Shown piece after piece: positions 7,684-16,784 of a stretch of DNA of 30,458 nucleotides. The notes below the pieces were generated by a model. That model was not told the origin of the DNA. It saw nothing but the letters and a program-made list of their open reading frames with translations, and did not search any database. The DNA comes from a virus: IMG/VR virus record IMGVR_UViG_3300047202_000028, positions 1 to 30,458 of that record, one strand, 5' to 3'. Positions within the stretch are counted from its first letter, which is position 1; each line of letters starts with the position of its first letter. The position numbers and the translations under genes were made by a program.

Positions 7684-10050
7684 TTAAAATCTTGGTGGTT
7701 TGACAGTAAATAATAGAACCAACCTTTTAATTGTTAATTGAGTAGAATCACTTTTGTAAAATCTAAGTTTTATCAATTCCCCAAAAGAGTCATAGGGAAA
7801 ATTAGCAGTATATTTTGAGGTATAAGTAGCCAAGTTTATGTATGTCTGGGCAACCCCGTCTTTAATAAAAGTGCTTGATTCCGTCCCCCTGTCCAAAGAG
7901 TAATAAACATACAGATTTCCCGAAGATTCTGATTCATATTCAACCCTTATTCCACGAAATCTTTTAATCTGTCTTGGGGAACCCAAGTCTAATTGCCCCA
8001 TCTGAAAATTGAAATATATCGCAGTTTCTGTCGGAGTCCCACAACCTGCAAATATCTTTATCACATACCCATTATTTAGGAATAGCTTAGGGGTGGCAAC
8101 CACATCGGTATCGTTTGTGTATAAACGAACCTTGTATTGGATATATTTTGCAGCAGTAATTGCTGATATATCCGAACCATTAGGGTCTGTGTATGGACCC
8201 TCCCAACTTGCTGCACCTACCGCTCCCGTGCTCACCCCAGTCCTAATCCAAAACTGGACATCTCCGTTAGTGCCTAAACTTTCATTCCACATCAACCTGC
8301 TCAATGCTGAAGCGTTAATCTCTATGTAATCCGAAATCAACATCCCTGATGGAGAAACCGTTTCGTCCTCAGCCGCATAATCTTGGACTTCTTCGGATGA
8401 GGTATCTAAAGTAGACACTATTAAATTTCCCACATCATCATCTAATTCGCTTTCATCAAGCGTTAAGATAGGATTAGTTTCCGTCCCTAAAGTATATTCT
8501 ACCTGTGTTTCTACCCCAGCACTAAGTTCTGACTGTAACTTGTGGACAACATCGTAAGTCCCCTCACCTGAATCTTCACGATAACAAACTCCTATCTGTG
8601 AATCTCCTGTATATAATTCTCCCCTGTCTTCGCTTCCATACCAAGAACAGAAACAATTTATATCTTTCCCGTCTGTAACAAATGCTTGGCGTTGAAAATC
8701 ATAAATCAACTGGGTGTCGTTATAACCGTGTTCAAGGTTTTTATCCGTGAAAGTGAGTGAATATTTCCCTTCGTGATAAATCCCCTCACATTCGGTTATG
8801 CGGTTACTTAAAATCTTGTTTATCTCTATTGAAACCTTATCGGAAATATTCTGTGCGAGTTGCCCGTTAAAAAGCATCAGTTGTTTTCCAAGTTCGCCTA
8901 ATCTTGAGACAAAAATTACCCCATAAGGACTTTCCGAAATAGTGTATGGAGCGATACAACCATTATAGGAAAAGGGTTCCGAAACCGACCAGTTTACTGG
9001 GTCGCCGTCTGTATAAATTTTCCTTATGGTATTATTCTTTAAGACGCATAACGCACCTGTGGGGTCGTGTGCCAATCCAGTATTTTCGTCTCCGTCATCT
9101 TGGGCGATGTCTATGTAATTGAGTGCAGGAAATATATCGGGATAACTCGTTCCAGAAGCGATATGGGAATAGTAAACCCTTGACTTATTGCCTGAATATC
9201 CCGTTAAAAAAATCCTGTCCTTATGTAATGCAGCATATTTGCATATTGGAGGAACCCCATTATCAGTTGGTGCCTGAGTAGTAGTATCTAAATCAGCGTC
9301 AGCAGTGTTGTCATTGTATTTTGCCCCCGTAAGATATGCCTCTACTTGTGCCTTTGTATGTCTTGAATGATAGTAATAGGTTGAACCATCTACCAAAGTT
9401 CGGTAAATCCTCATATGAGTTGCGTTGACTGGTGTGGTTTCAAAGTCATATAAGTCAATGGAATCGGAAGCGTCCACGGCTACCGCTAAATACCCACCCC
9501 TTGAGGATTGCTGATAACTGTCGTATTCCCAAGTAAAATAATACTTGTAAGTTCCTACCGTAAGGACTCCTGTTGCGTTTTTGGCACCCGTAGGTGCGGC
9601 AGCCATAGCCTTGCAACCCATAACATCAGAAGTCGCTGAAGTCCCTGCTGTTTTCATATTTGCATCTATACCGTTAAATAGGTAATGGAAATTTTTATAA
9701 GTTACCCCCCTGTATCTTCTACCTGAAGTTACGGTATCTAAGTCAGAAAAACTCCCCGCAGAATCAGAACCTACTTTTAACTTAGTATCATATACGGAAA
9801 GGAAGTATCTATTTGTTCCGATGTAAATTCTTTTTACATACATTACGGGATTGCTTCCTAAGGAAGCGACATTATACTGAGCCCTATTATCACGGACTTT
9901 TATCCCACCCACATCATCTAATCGGGCATTTTTGACTATATCTCCCCCGCCAGCAGGTATGTTAATATCAGTAAGAGAATTTATCAGACCCTTAGAAAAG
10001 TCTTTTATCTCATACTGGAGCAAATTTTCGTCAAAGGAACCTAAACTCAT
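7684..10050 (-). CDS. Large tail nozzle-like protein
   Basis: 788 aa from ATG 10050, which forms an ATGA overlap with the adaptor gene; the longer reading would need a TTG at 10062. The N-terminus (DFSKGLINSLTDINIPAGGG, residues 11-30, then NARLDDVGGIKVRDNRAQYN) is the pattern I know from podovirus nozzle/T7 gp12-type proteins: residues describing 'no ... where the values are set', then repeated strand-rich blades. Blocks such as RIYIGTNRYFLSVYDTKL and NFHYLFNGIDANMKT suggest a beta-propeller-like core. The C-terminal 250 residues are beta-rich. It follows the adaptor directly, as expected for the short-tail assembly. Confidence 0.75.
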   Translation of the reverse strand: MSLGSFDENLLQYEIKDFSKGLINSLTDINIPAGGGDIVKNARLDDVGGIKVRDNRAQYNVASLGSNPVMYVKRIYIGTNRYFLSVYDTKLKVGSDSAGSFSDLDTVTSGRRYRGVTYKNFHYLFNGIDANMKTAGTSATSDVMGCKAMAAAPTGAKNATGVLTVGTYKYYFTWEYDSYQQSSRGGYLAVAVDASDSIDLYDFETTPVNATHMRIYRTLVDGSTYYYHSRHTKAQVEAYLTGAKYNDNTADADLDTTTQAPTDNGVPPICKYAALHKDRIFLTGYSGNKSRVYYSHIASGTSYPDIFPALNYIDIAQDDGDENTGLAHDPTGALCVLKNNTIRKIYTDGDPVNWSVSEPFSYNGCIAPYTISESPYGVIFVSRLGELGKQLMLFNGQLAQNISDKVSIEINKILSNRITECEGIYHEGKYSLTFTDKNLEHGYNDTQLIYDFQRQAFVTDGKDINCFCSWYGSEDRGELYTGDSQIGVCYREDSGEGTYDVVHKLQSELSAGVETQVEYTLGTETNPILTLDESELDDDVGNLIVSTLDTSSEEVQDYAAEDETVSPSGMLISDYIEINASALSRLMWNESLGTNGDVQFWIRTGVSTGAVGAASWEGPYTDPNGSDISAITAAKYIQYKVRLYTNDTDVVATPKLFLNNGYVIKIFAGCGTPTETAIYFNFQMGQLDLGSPRQIKRFRGIRVEYESESSGNLYVYYSLDRGTESSTFIKDGVAQTYINLATYTSKYTANFPYDSFGELIKLRFYKSDSTQLTIKRLVLLFTVKPPRF

Positions 10051-10745
10051 TCCACACCCCAACTGTCTACATTACCTAAATAACTCGGTGAACCAAGATG
10101 ATAAGGTCTAAAAATCTCATTCACTACTTCCTCATCTTTATTTACCCAAGAATTTGCCTCTCTCAAGAAATTAAAATACTCACCCTTAGCACCTTCCGCC
10201 TGTTGGTATTCACCGATAGATTGTTTCGCTTTCCAAATCATAAACAGGATTATTCCCTCGTGTAAGTCCACAAAGTCAGTTCTTGAATTAAACGGGTCAG
10301 AAGCATCACCTGCCATCTGGGTAGGCATAGCGTAATAATAGACTAAAAGCCCGCTAGTCTTGTTGGCACTTGGTGTAGGATATAACCCTAAATAGTCTCC
10401 TCTTTTATAGACTGACCTGGGGTCTCCAGTATCGGAGTTCCGCCACCCTGGAACATAAGTTTCTAACCAACTCATATTGATAATCTTTAGCGGAGAATAA
10501 TCAGTCCCATCGTAATAATATACTCCCGCAGATAAATCAAGTTTAAGAAACAGGGAAAAATTAGTAGTTAGACTATACTCACGTGTTCCAGAGAGCAAGT
10601 TTATACTCCCAGATGTGGGGAATAACTCTAATGTCCTTGCTATATTATTCGCACCTCTTTGCGACCACAAATCCATCTGCGTTGTTAAGACAGGTGAATC
10701 TGGCATCCTTTGAGAAAATTCAGTTCTTATTTGTGCCCTTGTCAT
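10047..10745 (-). CDS. Head-tail adaptor protein
   Basis: 232 aa. The helical N-terminus (RAQIRTEFSQRMPD... then QMDLWSQRGANNIARTLELF) and the following strands (INLLSGTREYSLTTNFSLFL, GDYLGLYPTPS) match the SU10-like/T7 gp11-like adaptor (gatekeeper) proteins that bind under the portal. A helical region with FVDLHEGIILFMIWKAKQSI near 160-180 is also typical. It is coupled by ATGA to the nozzle gene, the usual order in podoviruses. It is separated from the capsid gene by the 12-kb sugar block, which is unusual. Confidence 0.75.
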   Translation of the reverse strand: MTRAQIRTEFSQRMPDSPVLTTQMDLWSQRGANNIARTLELFPTSGSINLLSGTREYSLTTNFSLFLKLDLSAGVYYYDGTDYSPLKIINMSWLETYVPGWRNSDTGDPRSVYKRGDYLGLYPTPSANKTSGLLVYYYAMPTQMAGDASDPFNSRTDFVDLHEGIILFMIWKAKQSIGEYQQAEGAKGEYFNFLREANSWVNKDEEVVNEIFRPYHLGSPSYLGNVDSWGVE

Positions 10746-10753
10746 ATCTCTCC

Positions 10754-11815
10754 TTACAGAAAACTTTTAAGTGTGTCTAAGTATGTCTTGGAAGTGATTT
10801 CCACATTATAATCTTTTTTTACTTTCTGGTATGCCATCTTGCCAATATGTTTCCTTAATTCCTCTGACTGGATTAACTTTTTTAAGCAGCCATACCACTC
10901 ATCTTCTTCTTTGACTAAGAATCCTGTTTCTCCGTGTTCTATACATCTATAAGATTCCACATCAGAAGCGACGGTAGGTATTTTTAATGCCGACCCCTCT
11001 AACCACCTAAGATTTGACTTTGCCCTGTTAAACTCCAAGTCTCTTAAAGGGGCGATATTTATATCGGAGTTCATAAATTTGAGTTCTTGGGGATAGTCGT
11101 TGATGTTTGTCCATTTATGGTAATCTTCAAATATTATCCGTTTATGATTGAGATAGGGTATCTCATATCCCCCATATCTAAAATGGAACACGACGTTAGG
11201 AAACTCAAATAGTATCTTAGGGACTACGTTCTTGATAAGTCTTAAATTTATCTGGTGCCCCGCCCCACCTTCCCAACCGATTTTGATATACTTGCCCTTT
11301 TTCTTGCTTTTTAACTTATCCCAAATCTCAAAATCTATGGAATTTGGTATCACAAAAATCTTGGAGTTCTTGGGAGCAAAAATTTTCTTTAAGTAATCGG
11401 TAGAAACTATGACCCCGTGAGACTTCCTAATTTGCTCATCTCCCCACAACTCCACGTTTGTCCCTGGACCGACTAACTGGAAATTGGGTGAACCTGAATT
11501 TATGGCGTAGGGATTATCGTCATATTCGGCAAGTATGGGTTGTTTGTAAGCATCCTGTAAGGCTAAAATTAACGCTATCGCCTTTTGGGTGTGGATACCT
11601 TGAAAAACTACTATATCGCTCTGGAAAACCAACTCATTGATTTCCTCTATAAATTCCTCTTTCATTTCCTTTTCCCAGAAACAACTCAAACCAAAGTTGG
11701 GTCCCCAATAAGTAAAGGCTACCTCGTGTCCCATTCGCCTTAAATACTTGACGAAATTTTCCATACGATAAAAAACAACTGGAGAGTTTAGTGTTGGAAC
11801 GAATAGTATCTTCAT
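10754..11815 (-). CDS. Glycosyltransferase, GT-B fold (GT4-like)
   Basis: 353 aa, a full-length GT-B protein. The N-terminal Rossmann half starts MKILFVPTLNSPVVFYRMEN and carries LRRMGHEVAFTY. The C-terminal half has IKIGWEGGAGHQINLRLI (nucleotide-sugar side), then NIAPLRDLEFNRAKSNLRWL and EGSALKIPTVASDVESYR, where the E-rich nucleotide-binding loop of GT4 enzymes lies, and a final helix. It would transfer a sugar from a nucleotide donor to a growing glycan in the cytoplasm. It is the last gene of the sugar block, coupled by ATGA to the methyltransferase upstream. Donor and acceptor cannot be read from sequence. Confidence 0.85.
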   Translation of the reverse strand: MKILFVPTLNSPVVFYRMENFVKYLRRMGHEVAFTYWGPNFGLSCFWEKEMKEEFIEEINELVFQSDIVVFQGIHTQKAIALILALQDAYKQPILAEYDDNPYAINSGSPNFQLVGPGTNVELWGDEQIRKSHGVIVSTDYLKKIFAPKNSKIFVIPNSIDFEIWDKLKSKKKGKYIKIGWEGGAGHQINLRLIKNVVPKILFEFPNVVFHFRYGGYEIPYLNHKRIIFEDYHKWTNINDYPQELKFMNSDINIAPLRDLEFNRAKSNLRWLEGSALKIPTVASDVESYRCIEHGETGFLVKEEDEWYGCLKKLIQSEELRKHIGKMAYQKVKKDYNVEITSKTYLDTLKSFL

Positions 11816-12339
11816 TTTTTTAACGTTCCTTTACATATCCACCAATCTGATATTTCCCAATTCTTCTGCCAATCGTCGTCTTGTTTAATAGTGATTATTT
11901 GCAAGTTATTTTTATTTGCAAATTCTGTTACTGCTTGTTTAACCCCATAATGAGGTTTATTGAAATCGTGCCCTGCAAATATACCATTAACTTTAGGATA
12001 CCAACATTCAAGGTCTTTCTTTACTGCTTCGTATCTGTGGTCGGAATCTATATAAATATAATCAAAAAAACCATCTGGGAAAAGGGTTGATGCTAATTCG
12101 GAAGTAGTGTTAAAAATATGTATCTTATCACCAAAAGGTGCTAATCTATTTAACATATCTTTTTTATAGGTATTCTGTTCTTGTTGAGTGATTTCTTGAT
12201 AAGGCATATAAGAATCAACCAAATATAACTCATTAACTACTTGCACTATTTCAAGGGCATTTTTTCCATCTCTTACACCTATCTCTATTGCTTTGTTAAT
12301 CTTGCCTTTTTCAAGAGCATACTTTAATGAACTCCTCAT
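11812..12339 (-). CDS. SAM-dependent methyltransferase (MT24-like)
   Basis: 175 aa from ATG 12339, chosen because it overlaps the preceding stop as ATGA. A GTG at 12408 would add 23 residues over the upstream gene. Motif I is AIEIGVRDGKNALEI (about 17-31); DYIYIDSDHRYEAVKKDL carries the acidic residues and the DSDH motif typical of methyltransferase family 24. GIFAGHDFNKPHYGVKQAV continues the fold. Such enzymes methylate hydroxyls of sugars or small molecules using S-adenosylmethionine. Placement between another methyltransferase and a glycosyltransferase suggests O-methylation of the glycan. Confidence 0.8.
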   Translation of the reverse strand: MRSSLKYALEKGKINKAIEIGVRDGKNALEIVQVVNELYLVDSYMPYQEITQQEQNTYKKDMLNRLAPFGDKIHIFNTTSELASTLFPDGFFDYIYIDSDHRYEAVKKDLECWYPKVNGIFAGHDFNKPHYGVKQAVTEFANKNNLQIITIKQDDDWQKNWEISDWWICKGTLKK

Positions 12340-12971
12340 TTCTCTAATATCCCCCAAAACGTCCTGTATGGTCGTTCCCACACAATGCACTCGTCGTCTA
12401 TTTCCCACATAATTTTTTTCATATCACCAAACCACTCATTCAATTCTTTTTCTTCTACCCCGTAGAGGTGGTAAACATTTAATTGGTCTCCTGTGCGTAG
12501 GTGGACGTGGATATATAATCTTCCGCCAGTCTTTAATAATCTCTTGTATTCACTTGCTACCCTTGCCGAGTTTTCTGGCTTGAAACAATGGTCTAAGGTG
12601 TTAAGACTGAACACAACATCAGCGTAATTGTCTGGTAATGGGACTCTTTTACCGTCCTCAACTAAATACTTTCCGTCGTAAGACCAAACACCGATTTCTT
12701 TGTATTTGTTTATCAGGGGATCAATAGCTATCTTTTCTTTGGCATCTATCAGGCTCAACACTCCCCCGAAAGCACCGCACCCTATCTCTATAACAACTTT
12801 ATCCTTTGTATCTGGGGTTAATCTCTTTAAATAAATCTGGTAACGGTTCAAACTCTGGTCTTTGTCCTTTTTAGTTTTCCAGTCGTCAAGTATGGCTTCC
12901 ATCCTGATTTCTGGGGAATATTCAATAGTTTCTTTTGTGTCTTTATCGTAAAAATTCTTTACTACAAGCAT
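12336..12971 (-). CDS. SAM-dependent methyltransferase (MT11-like)
   Basis: 211 aa. The SAM-binding motif I is VVIEIGCGAFGGVLSLI (59-75), the acidic end of strand 2 is IAIDPL, and motif II/post-I is DVVFSLNTLDHCFKPENSAR, followed by the RLLKTGGRLYIHVHLR strand typical of class I methyltransferases. The substrate is unknown; a sugar is likely given neighbours. Its start lies within the end of the NodB-like deacetylase gene (10-nt overlap) and its stop overlaps the next methyltransferase gene (ATGA). Confidence 0.8.
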   Translation of the reverse strand: MLVVKNFYDKDTKETIEYSPEIRMEAILDDWKTKKDKDQSLNRYQIYLKRLTPDTKDKVVIEIGCGAFGGVLSLIDAKEKIAIDPLINKYKEIGVWSYDGKYLVEDGKRVPLPDNYADVVFSLNTLDHCFKPENSARVASEYKRLLKTGGRLYIHVHLRTGDQLNVYHLYGVEEKELNEWFGDMKKIMWEIDDECIVWERPYRTFWGILEK

Positions 12972-13435
12972 AGTTTTTTCTCAAGTTGTGTAAACCTATC
13001 TTCGTCTATGAATGTCCACCAATGGAAGTTGTAAACTTCTCCTCCGACCCTATTATCCACTTCAAGACCAAGTTCCCTGCAAACTCCCCCTAAATCATCA
13101 CTGGACTTATTCCAGGGCGGATAATAAACCTTTATTATTTTGGGTTCATATTTACCCCGTTGTATATGAAAATTCCAGTAATCAAGTGATTTTTGTATCG
13201 TATTTCTAATGTGTTCAATAGGTGTGTTGGAAATATCCTCGTGTATCCACCCGTGAAGTCCGATGTCTAAATTAGGTGCAGTCATTAACCAATACCAGAT
13301 AACTTTATTATCCCAAAGTCCTCGCATCTCAACTGAGACCGTGTGTATCTTGTTATATTTTATAAATAAGGAGTGTATTCTTTGGAGTAAATGAATATCG
13401 GTATATCGGTTAATGTCGTCGTCTCGCCACTTCAT
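12962..13435 (-). CDS. NodB-like polysaccharide deacetylase, short
   Basis: 157 aa, shorter than the usual 190-200 aa NodB domain. Metal and catalytic motifs are in order: WRDDDI (Asp5-7, motif 1), GLHGWIHEDIS (His61 and His65, motif 2 HxxxH), VYYPPWNKSSDDL (104-116, motif 3 normally RxPxW or RPPW), and NFHWWTF with His138 (motif 5). This family removes N- or O-acetyl groups from polysaccharides or small sugars with a divalent metal. It overlaps the GT4 gene upstream by 26 nt. The Arg of motif 3 is replaced by Tyr, so activity is likely but not certain. Confidence 0.75.
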   Translation of the reverse strand: MKWRDDDINRYTDIHLLQRIHSLFIKYNKIHTVSVEMRGLWDNKVIWYWLMTAPNLDIGLHGWIHEDISNTPIEHIRNTIQKSLDYWNFHIQRGKYEPKIIKVYYPPWNKSSDDLGGVCRELGLEVDNRVGGEVYNFHWWTFIDEDRFTQLEKKLCL

Positions 13436-14264
13436 CGTATACTTGTGCGTATTGTTTGCTTATTTCGCCCCACCTGTAATTAGTTTCTATAAATTTCCTT
13501 GTCTTGACCTGGTTCTTATTACGGAACTCTCTCAGGGCGTTGTAAAGTGGTTCATATCCGTCATCTATTATGGTTATACCCTGTAAATCCTTCCATATCC
13601 CGCTTCTACGCATAATCACGGGAACATCCATAGCCATCGCCTCTAAAACGACATTTGAACATCCCTCGGTTAGCGAGGGGTGGACGAACACATCCAAAGA
13701 ACGATACCAGTCAGGCATACTATCGTGTGGAATATGGTCTCCTTGGAATGTAAATCTTTCTAATCGTAAACCGAGTTCCTCGCACACTTTGGCTAAATCA
13801 AAAAATCCCTTGTTTTCTGCTGGGTTTCCCACAAACCCCACTACTAATCTTTTGGGTCCCTTGAAGATTTCTAAATCAACCCCATTGGGTATGAATTTAC
13901 AATGGTATTCTTCGGCTATTTTCCTACTTACGGAAGTTACATACGCTACTGATTTAATCAACTTCTCAAGCCTTGGGAGGTCTACTGAATAACCTTGTAA
14001 TAGGGAACGCTCGTTGATTATAGTAAGAACGGTCTTTTTAAAAGCGTCTTTGCGTTCAAGTATCTCGTAATACTGGTCAACCTTTCCAGTATAGTTAAAA
14101 TGTATAATGTCGTATTCGGGAATTAGTTTCTCTATTTGTTCCTGATTTCTTATTCCCCCTACGATGTCAAAATCATATTCTCGGATATGTTTTTTTAACG
14201 CCTTACATCTATTGTATGCTGACCAGTCAATATGAGTATGGTCGGGGATAAGCAATATCTTCAT
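13410..14264 (-). CDS. Glycosyltransferase, GT4 family
   Basis: 284 aa, short for GT4 because the N-terminal half is compact. The C-terminal domain is canonical: FIPNGVDLEIF (125-134), VVGFVGNPAENKGFFDLAKV (141-160) and the E-x7-E motif with Glu200 and Glu208 in LTEGCSNVVLEAMAMDVPVI. This loop holds the nucleotide-sugar. It works in the cytoplasm, making a retained-configuration linkage as known for GT4. It is coupled to the preceding GT gene by ATGA and overlaps the deacetylase gene downstream by 26 nt. Acceptor and donor are unknown. Confidence 0.88.
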   Translation of the reverse strand: MKILLIPDHTHIDWSAYNRCKALKKHIREYDFDIVGGIRNQEQIEKLIPEYDIIHFNYTGKVDQYYEILERKDAFKKTVLTIINERSLLQGYSVDLPRLEKLIKSVAYVTSVSRKIAEEYHCKFIPNGVDLEIFKGPKRLVVGFVGNPAENKGFFDLAKVCEELGLRLERFTFQGDHIPHDSMPDWYRSLDVFVHPSLTEGCSNVVLEAMAMDVPVIMRRSGIWKDLQGITIIDDGYEPLYNALREFRNKNQVKTRKFIETNYRWGEISKQYAQVYDEVARRRH

Positions 14265-15079
14265 TTACATAATTGTTTGAATAGATTAACGTGTTTATCC
14301 CTGAAATTATCCCACTTGAAATTTTCTATGTCTTTAGTCTGTTGGGTTTCTATGGTTTTGAATATCTCCAATGCCCCCTCCAAGTCTTTATAAACCAAAC
14401 AAGGAACCTCTCCCGCATAACCTACATCGGTGGTAATAACTTGTTTCCCGCACGCCTTTACCTCTAACAAAACATAAGGACCGCCCTCCATATCGGAAGT
14501 GATAAGTAAATAATCAATGGAGTGGTAAAAATCAGGCATCCTCTCATATGGTCTATGACCGAGTTTTACAACTTTTGGATGGTTGATAAAAGTTTCTTCC
14601 CACCTATCCCCGCAAATGTAAAATTTAAAAGTATCACTTGTCTTGTTTACGATTTCTTCCAATAACTCTACGTTTTTTCTTTTCTGTAATATGGCGACTA
14701 TGCCTATCTTGATATTCGGCTTGAATACATCACTATCCACAGCCATTGAAATCAATGATTTGTTGGGCTTATCGTATTGGTCGTAATACCTTTTGCTTTG
14801 GAAAACAAGATGGTCAGCATATTTATAGACGTATTCCCAAGTGTCTTGAGGATGGTGCATATGAACTACTTTTATCAGGTTACTTCTTAATGTATCCTGT
14901 TTGAACAAACCTGCGTGTAAGTAATATCCTATATCCCCTAGATAAAACGACTTTGATGGAAGCCTGTAAAGATTGAGAGTAAGATTGGGTTCTTTTATCC
15001 TTAAAAGTTGATTTTCAAACTCCAAGAACCACGTATAATGTGCTTTGCTATCAGTTGAACTGAATACATCTACTATCAC
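14261..15079 (-). CDS. Glycosyltransferase, GT-B fold, GT4-like
   Basis: 272 aa. It starts at a GTG (15079) that overlaps the upstream methyltransferase stop as GTGA; no good alternative ATG is present near the N-terminus. Residues 125-145 (IGIVAILQKRKNVELLEEIV) and 153-180 (FYICGDRWEE..KLGHRPYERM) match the donor domain, and E-x7-E is at Glu198 and Glu206 in DMEGGPYVLLEVKACGKQVI. The N-terminal acceptor domain is reduced to about 110 residues. It is the second of two adjacent GT4-like genes of similar plan (the next is at 13410-14264), which could act one after the other on the same chain. Confidence 0.85.
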   Translation of the reverse strand: MIVDVFSSTDSKAHYTWFLEFENQLLRIKEPNLTLNLYRLPSKSFYLGDIGYYLHAGLFKQDTLRSNLIKVVHMHHPQDTWEYVYKYADHLVFQSKRYYDQYDKPNKSLISMAVDSDVFKPNIKIGIVAILQKRKNVELLEEIVNKTSDTFKFYICGDRWEETFINHPKVVKLGHRPYERMPDFYHSIDYLLITSDMEGGPYVLLEVKACGKQVITTDVGYAGEVPCLVYKDLEGALEIFKTIETQQTKDIENFKWDNFRDKHVNLFKQLCK

Positions 15080-15717
15080 TTTGTTCCCTTAAATGCTATC
15101 CATTGGGGATTTTTATAAACATAACTTGGAGCCTTGGGGTCAAAAGAAAAGTAGATATTTTCAGTTTTTACATCTTTAAAGTGTTTTGATAAGTCTTTCC
15201 TTAGTTGTTTACCATCAAATATCCTCGTATGATAGGCGTGATGTTCTGTGCCTTTCTGAGCGTTTCTACCGTCTGGGTGGGGAACTGAACCTATCACTAA
15301 TCCGCCATTTTTAAGCACCCTCTTGGCTTCACCTAAGACCTTGCTTACATCAAACACGTGTTCTAAAATCTCGGAAAGAATAGCCACATCAAAATATTCA
15401 TCTTTAAAGGGTAAACTCTCCGCCCTTGCTACCTTCGCTATAATCCCCTTCTGGCAAGCCAAGTTTACAAGTTCAGGGTTTACGTCCACACCATAGACGA
15501 TACTGCCCTTCTTGTGCCTTAAAATAGTCCTTTCAAGACCGCCAGAGTTGCATCCTATCCCTATAACTAAGGGTTTGGTATCGGGAATCCAATCCATTAA
15601 CTGTTTTGTTCTCAACCAACCGTTGTGGGTAGGAACGAACTTTCCTTCCCTGTCCGTGTCTATGTGATAACCTTCGTGAGCCTTTACTGCCTCATCTTCT
15701 GAGTTAAATACGGGCAT
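15076..15717 (-). CDS. SAM-dependent methyltransferase (MT11-like)
   Basis: 213 aa. Motif I is LVIGIGCNSGGLERTIL (50-66), followed by VYGVDVNPELVNLA and FDVAILSEILEHVFDV, the classic sequence of a class I methyltransferase. The downstream strand is RVLKNGGLVIGSVPHPDGR. The N-terminus (EDEAVKAHEGYHIDTDREGK) resembles sugar-associated methyltransferases found in phage glycan loci. It overlaps the GT2 gene upstream by 14 nt and the GT gene downstream by 4 nt. It probably methylates a sugar or glycan end; the target is not known. Confidence 0.8.
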   Translation of the reverse strand: MPVFNSEDEAVKAHEGYHIDTDREGKFVPTHNGWLRTKQLMDWIPDTKPLVIGIGCNSGGLERTILRHKKGSIVYGVDVNPELVNLACQKGIIAKVARAESLPFKDEYFDVAILSEILEHVFDVSKVLGEAKRVLKNGGLVIGSVPHPDGRNAQKGTEHHAYHTRIFDGKQLRKDLSKHFKDVKTENIYFSFDPKAPSYVYKNPQWIAFKGTK

Positions 15718-16402
15718 TTATACCAAACTCCTTGTAGATTTTAACCTTTTGCTTTCTGGCTTCGTTTATATCCCTGAACGTATTAAGATGGCTCAAGTCC
15801 ACCTTTGTAAGTAAAATATTGTCTATATACGAAAATTTATATCCCGCCAAAAATAATTCTATGAATAACGCCTCGTATTGGTCAGTATGCTTGCAATCAG
15901 TCCTATACTTATTCTTTAATACAATTTCTTTCCTGTATGCCACCGTAGGGTGGCTTATCCCACGAGGGTAATTCTTGTAATCATAAGGAAAAGCCAACTG
16001 TGTGTGTATGGGACGACCTTGTGAATCTACCAGATTTACCGAGTGATAAAGTAAGTCTGTCTTGGGGTGTTTTTTAAAATACTTATATACTATCTCGGCT
16101 TTGCTACTGTGGTAAATGTCCCCAGCGTCGGTTACACAGATGATGTCGCTTTCAGCACACTTATTCCCCTCATTACGGCACCAAGCACCCCCCATCCATT
16201 CTGTGGTATTAAACACCCTGAATCTATGGTCTCTATATTCATAGAACTTCATCAACTCAAGGGTGCTATCCGTAGAACAATCGTCAAAACAGATAATTTC
16301 TATGTCTTTTAGGGTCTGGTTTTCCAAACTCTTAAAGGTCTGTGCTATGAAAACCCCGCAATTCCTCGCTGGCAATACAAAACTAATCTTCGTCTTTGGC
16401 AT
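15704..16402 (-). CDS. Glycosyltransferase, GT2 family (variant DXD)
   Basis: 232 aa, a single GT-A domain. The donor-binding start is ISFVLPARNCGVFIAQTFKS (6-25), followed by DIEIICFDDCSTDST. The metal site reads ICVTDAGDIYHSS, so the usual D-x-D is D-A-G-D here. That spacing differs from its paralogue at 19438-20178 (VADSDDAY) and may change metal use. HPTVAYRKEIVLKNKYRT matches the paralogue's LTVGYRKEIILKYPY. It is likely a cytoplasmic glycosyltransferase using a nucleotide sugar. It overlaps the ParB-like gene upstream by 20 nt. Confidence 0.82.
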   Translation of the reverse strand: MPKTKISFVLPARNCGVFIAQTFKSLENQTLKDIEIICFDDCSTDSTLELMKFYEYRDHRFRVFNTTEWMGGAWCRNEGNKCAESDIICVTDAGDIYHSSKAEIVYKYFKKHPKTDLLYHSVNLVDSQGRPIHTQLAFPYDYKNYPRGISHPTVAYRKEIVLKNKYRTDCKHTDQYEALFIELFLAGYKFSYIDNILLTKVDLSHLNTFRDINEARKQKVKIYKEFGINARI

Positions 16403-16784
16403 CTATGAATTTAATAGGCATATCTTCTAACTCTAAAATATCGGCAATAGCCATACGGTGATGTCCGTTAAGTATTATCCATTTGTTTAATGGGAGTCCA
16501 TCATCACGCTTTCTCTGAATTGATATTGGAAACTTTAAACCATTTCTCCTTATATCTACATACAATAGACAGAAAGTGATATACTTATCTTTATTCTTTT
16601 TTTGGCAAAATGAACTGTCATCAAGTATCTTTACTGCTTCTTCCCAGTAGTTAAGTTTGGGATTATAAAGGATTTCTTTTAATCTATCCCTTATTTCAAG
16701 CATAGATTTTATTTCTCCAATAGTTTCTCTAATCTTTTCTAAAGACTGTTCACTAAGGTTTTTTTTCAGTTCGCCAATGTTCAT
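16383..16784 (-). CDS. ParB-like nuclease-domain protein
   Basis: 133 aa. The second half (about 84-130) reads FPISIQRKRDDGLPLNKWII then LNGHHRMAIADILELEDMPI, which matches the ParB/sulfiredoxin-like domain, where the G-H-H-R segment is the phosphate-binding motif (GxxR in ParB). The N-terminal 60 residues are helical (LSEQSLEKIRETIGEIKSML). There is no partition-type DNA-binding helix-turn-helix and no ParA neighbour, so a plasmid-partition role is unlikely. Small ParB-like proteins lie in phage glycan loci and may act as nucleotide-dependent switches or kinases. That function is a guess. Confidence 0.7.
   Translation of the reverse strand: MNIGELKKNLSEQSLEKIRETIGEIKSMLEIRDRLKEILYNPKLNYWEEAVKILDDSSFCQKKNKDKYITFCLLYVDIRRNGLKFPISIQRKRDDGLPLNKWIILNGHHRMAIADILELEDMPIKFIDAKDED

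Noticed and set aside
11812-12408. GTG start at 12408 for the MT24-like gene.
   Set aside because: It would overlap the upstream gene by 73 nt. The ATGA-coupled ATG at 12339 is typical for this operon and keeps the whole fold.
13570-13992. 140-codon open frame on the plus strand.
   Set aside because: It is antisense to a canonical GT4 gene with clear motifs, so it is a shadow. The same holds for the plus-strand frames at 8009-8329, 27712-28029 and 29242-29553.
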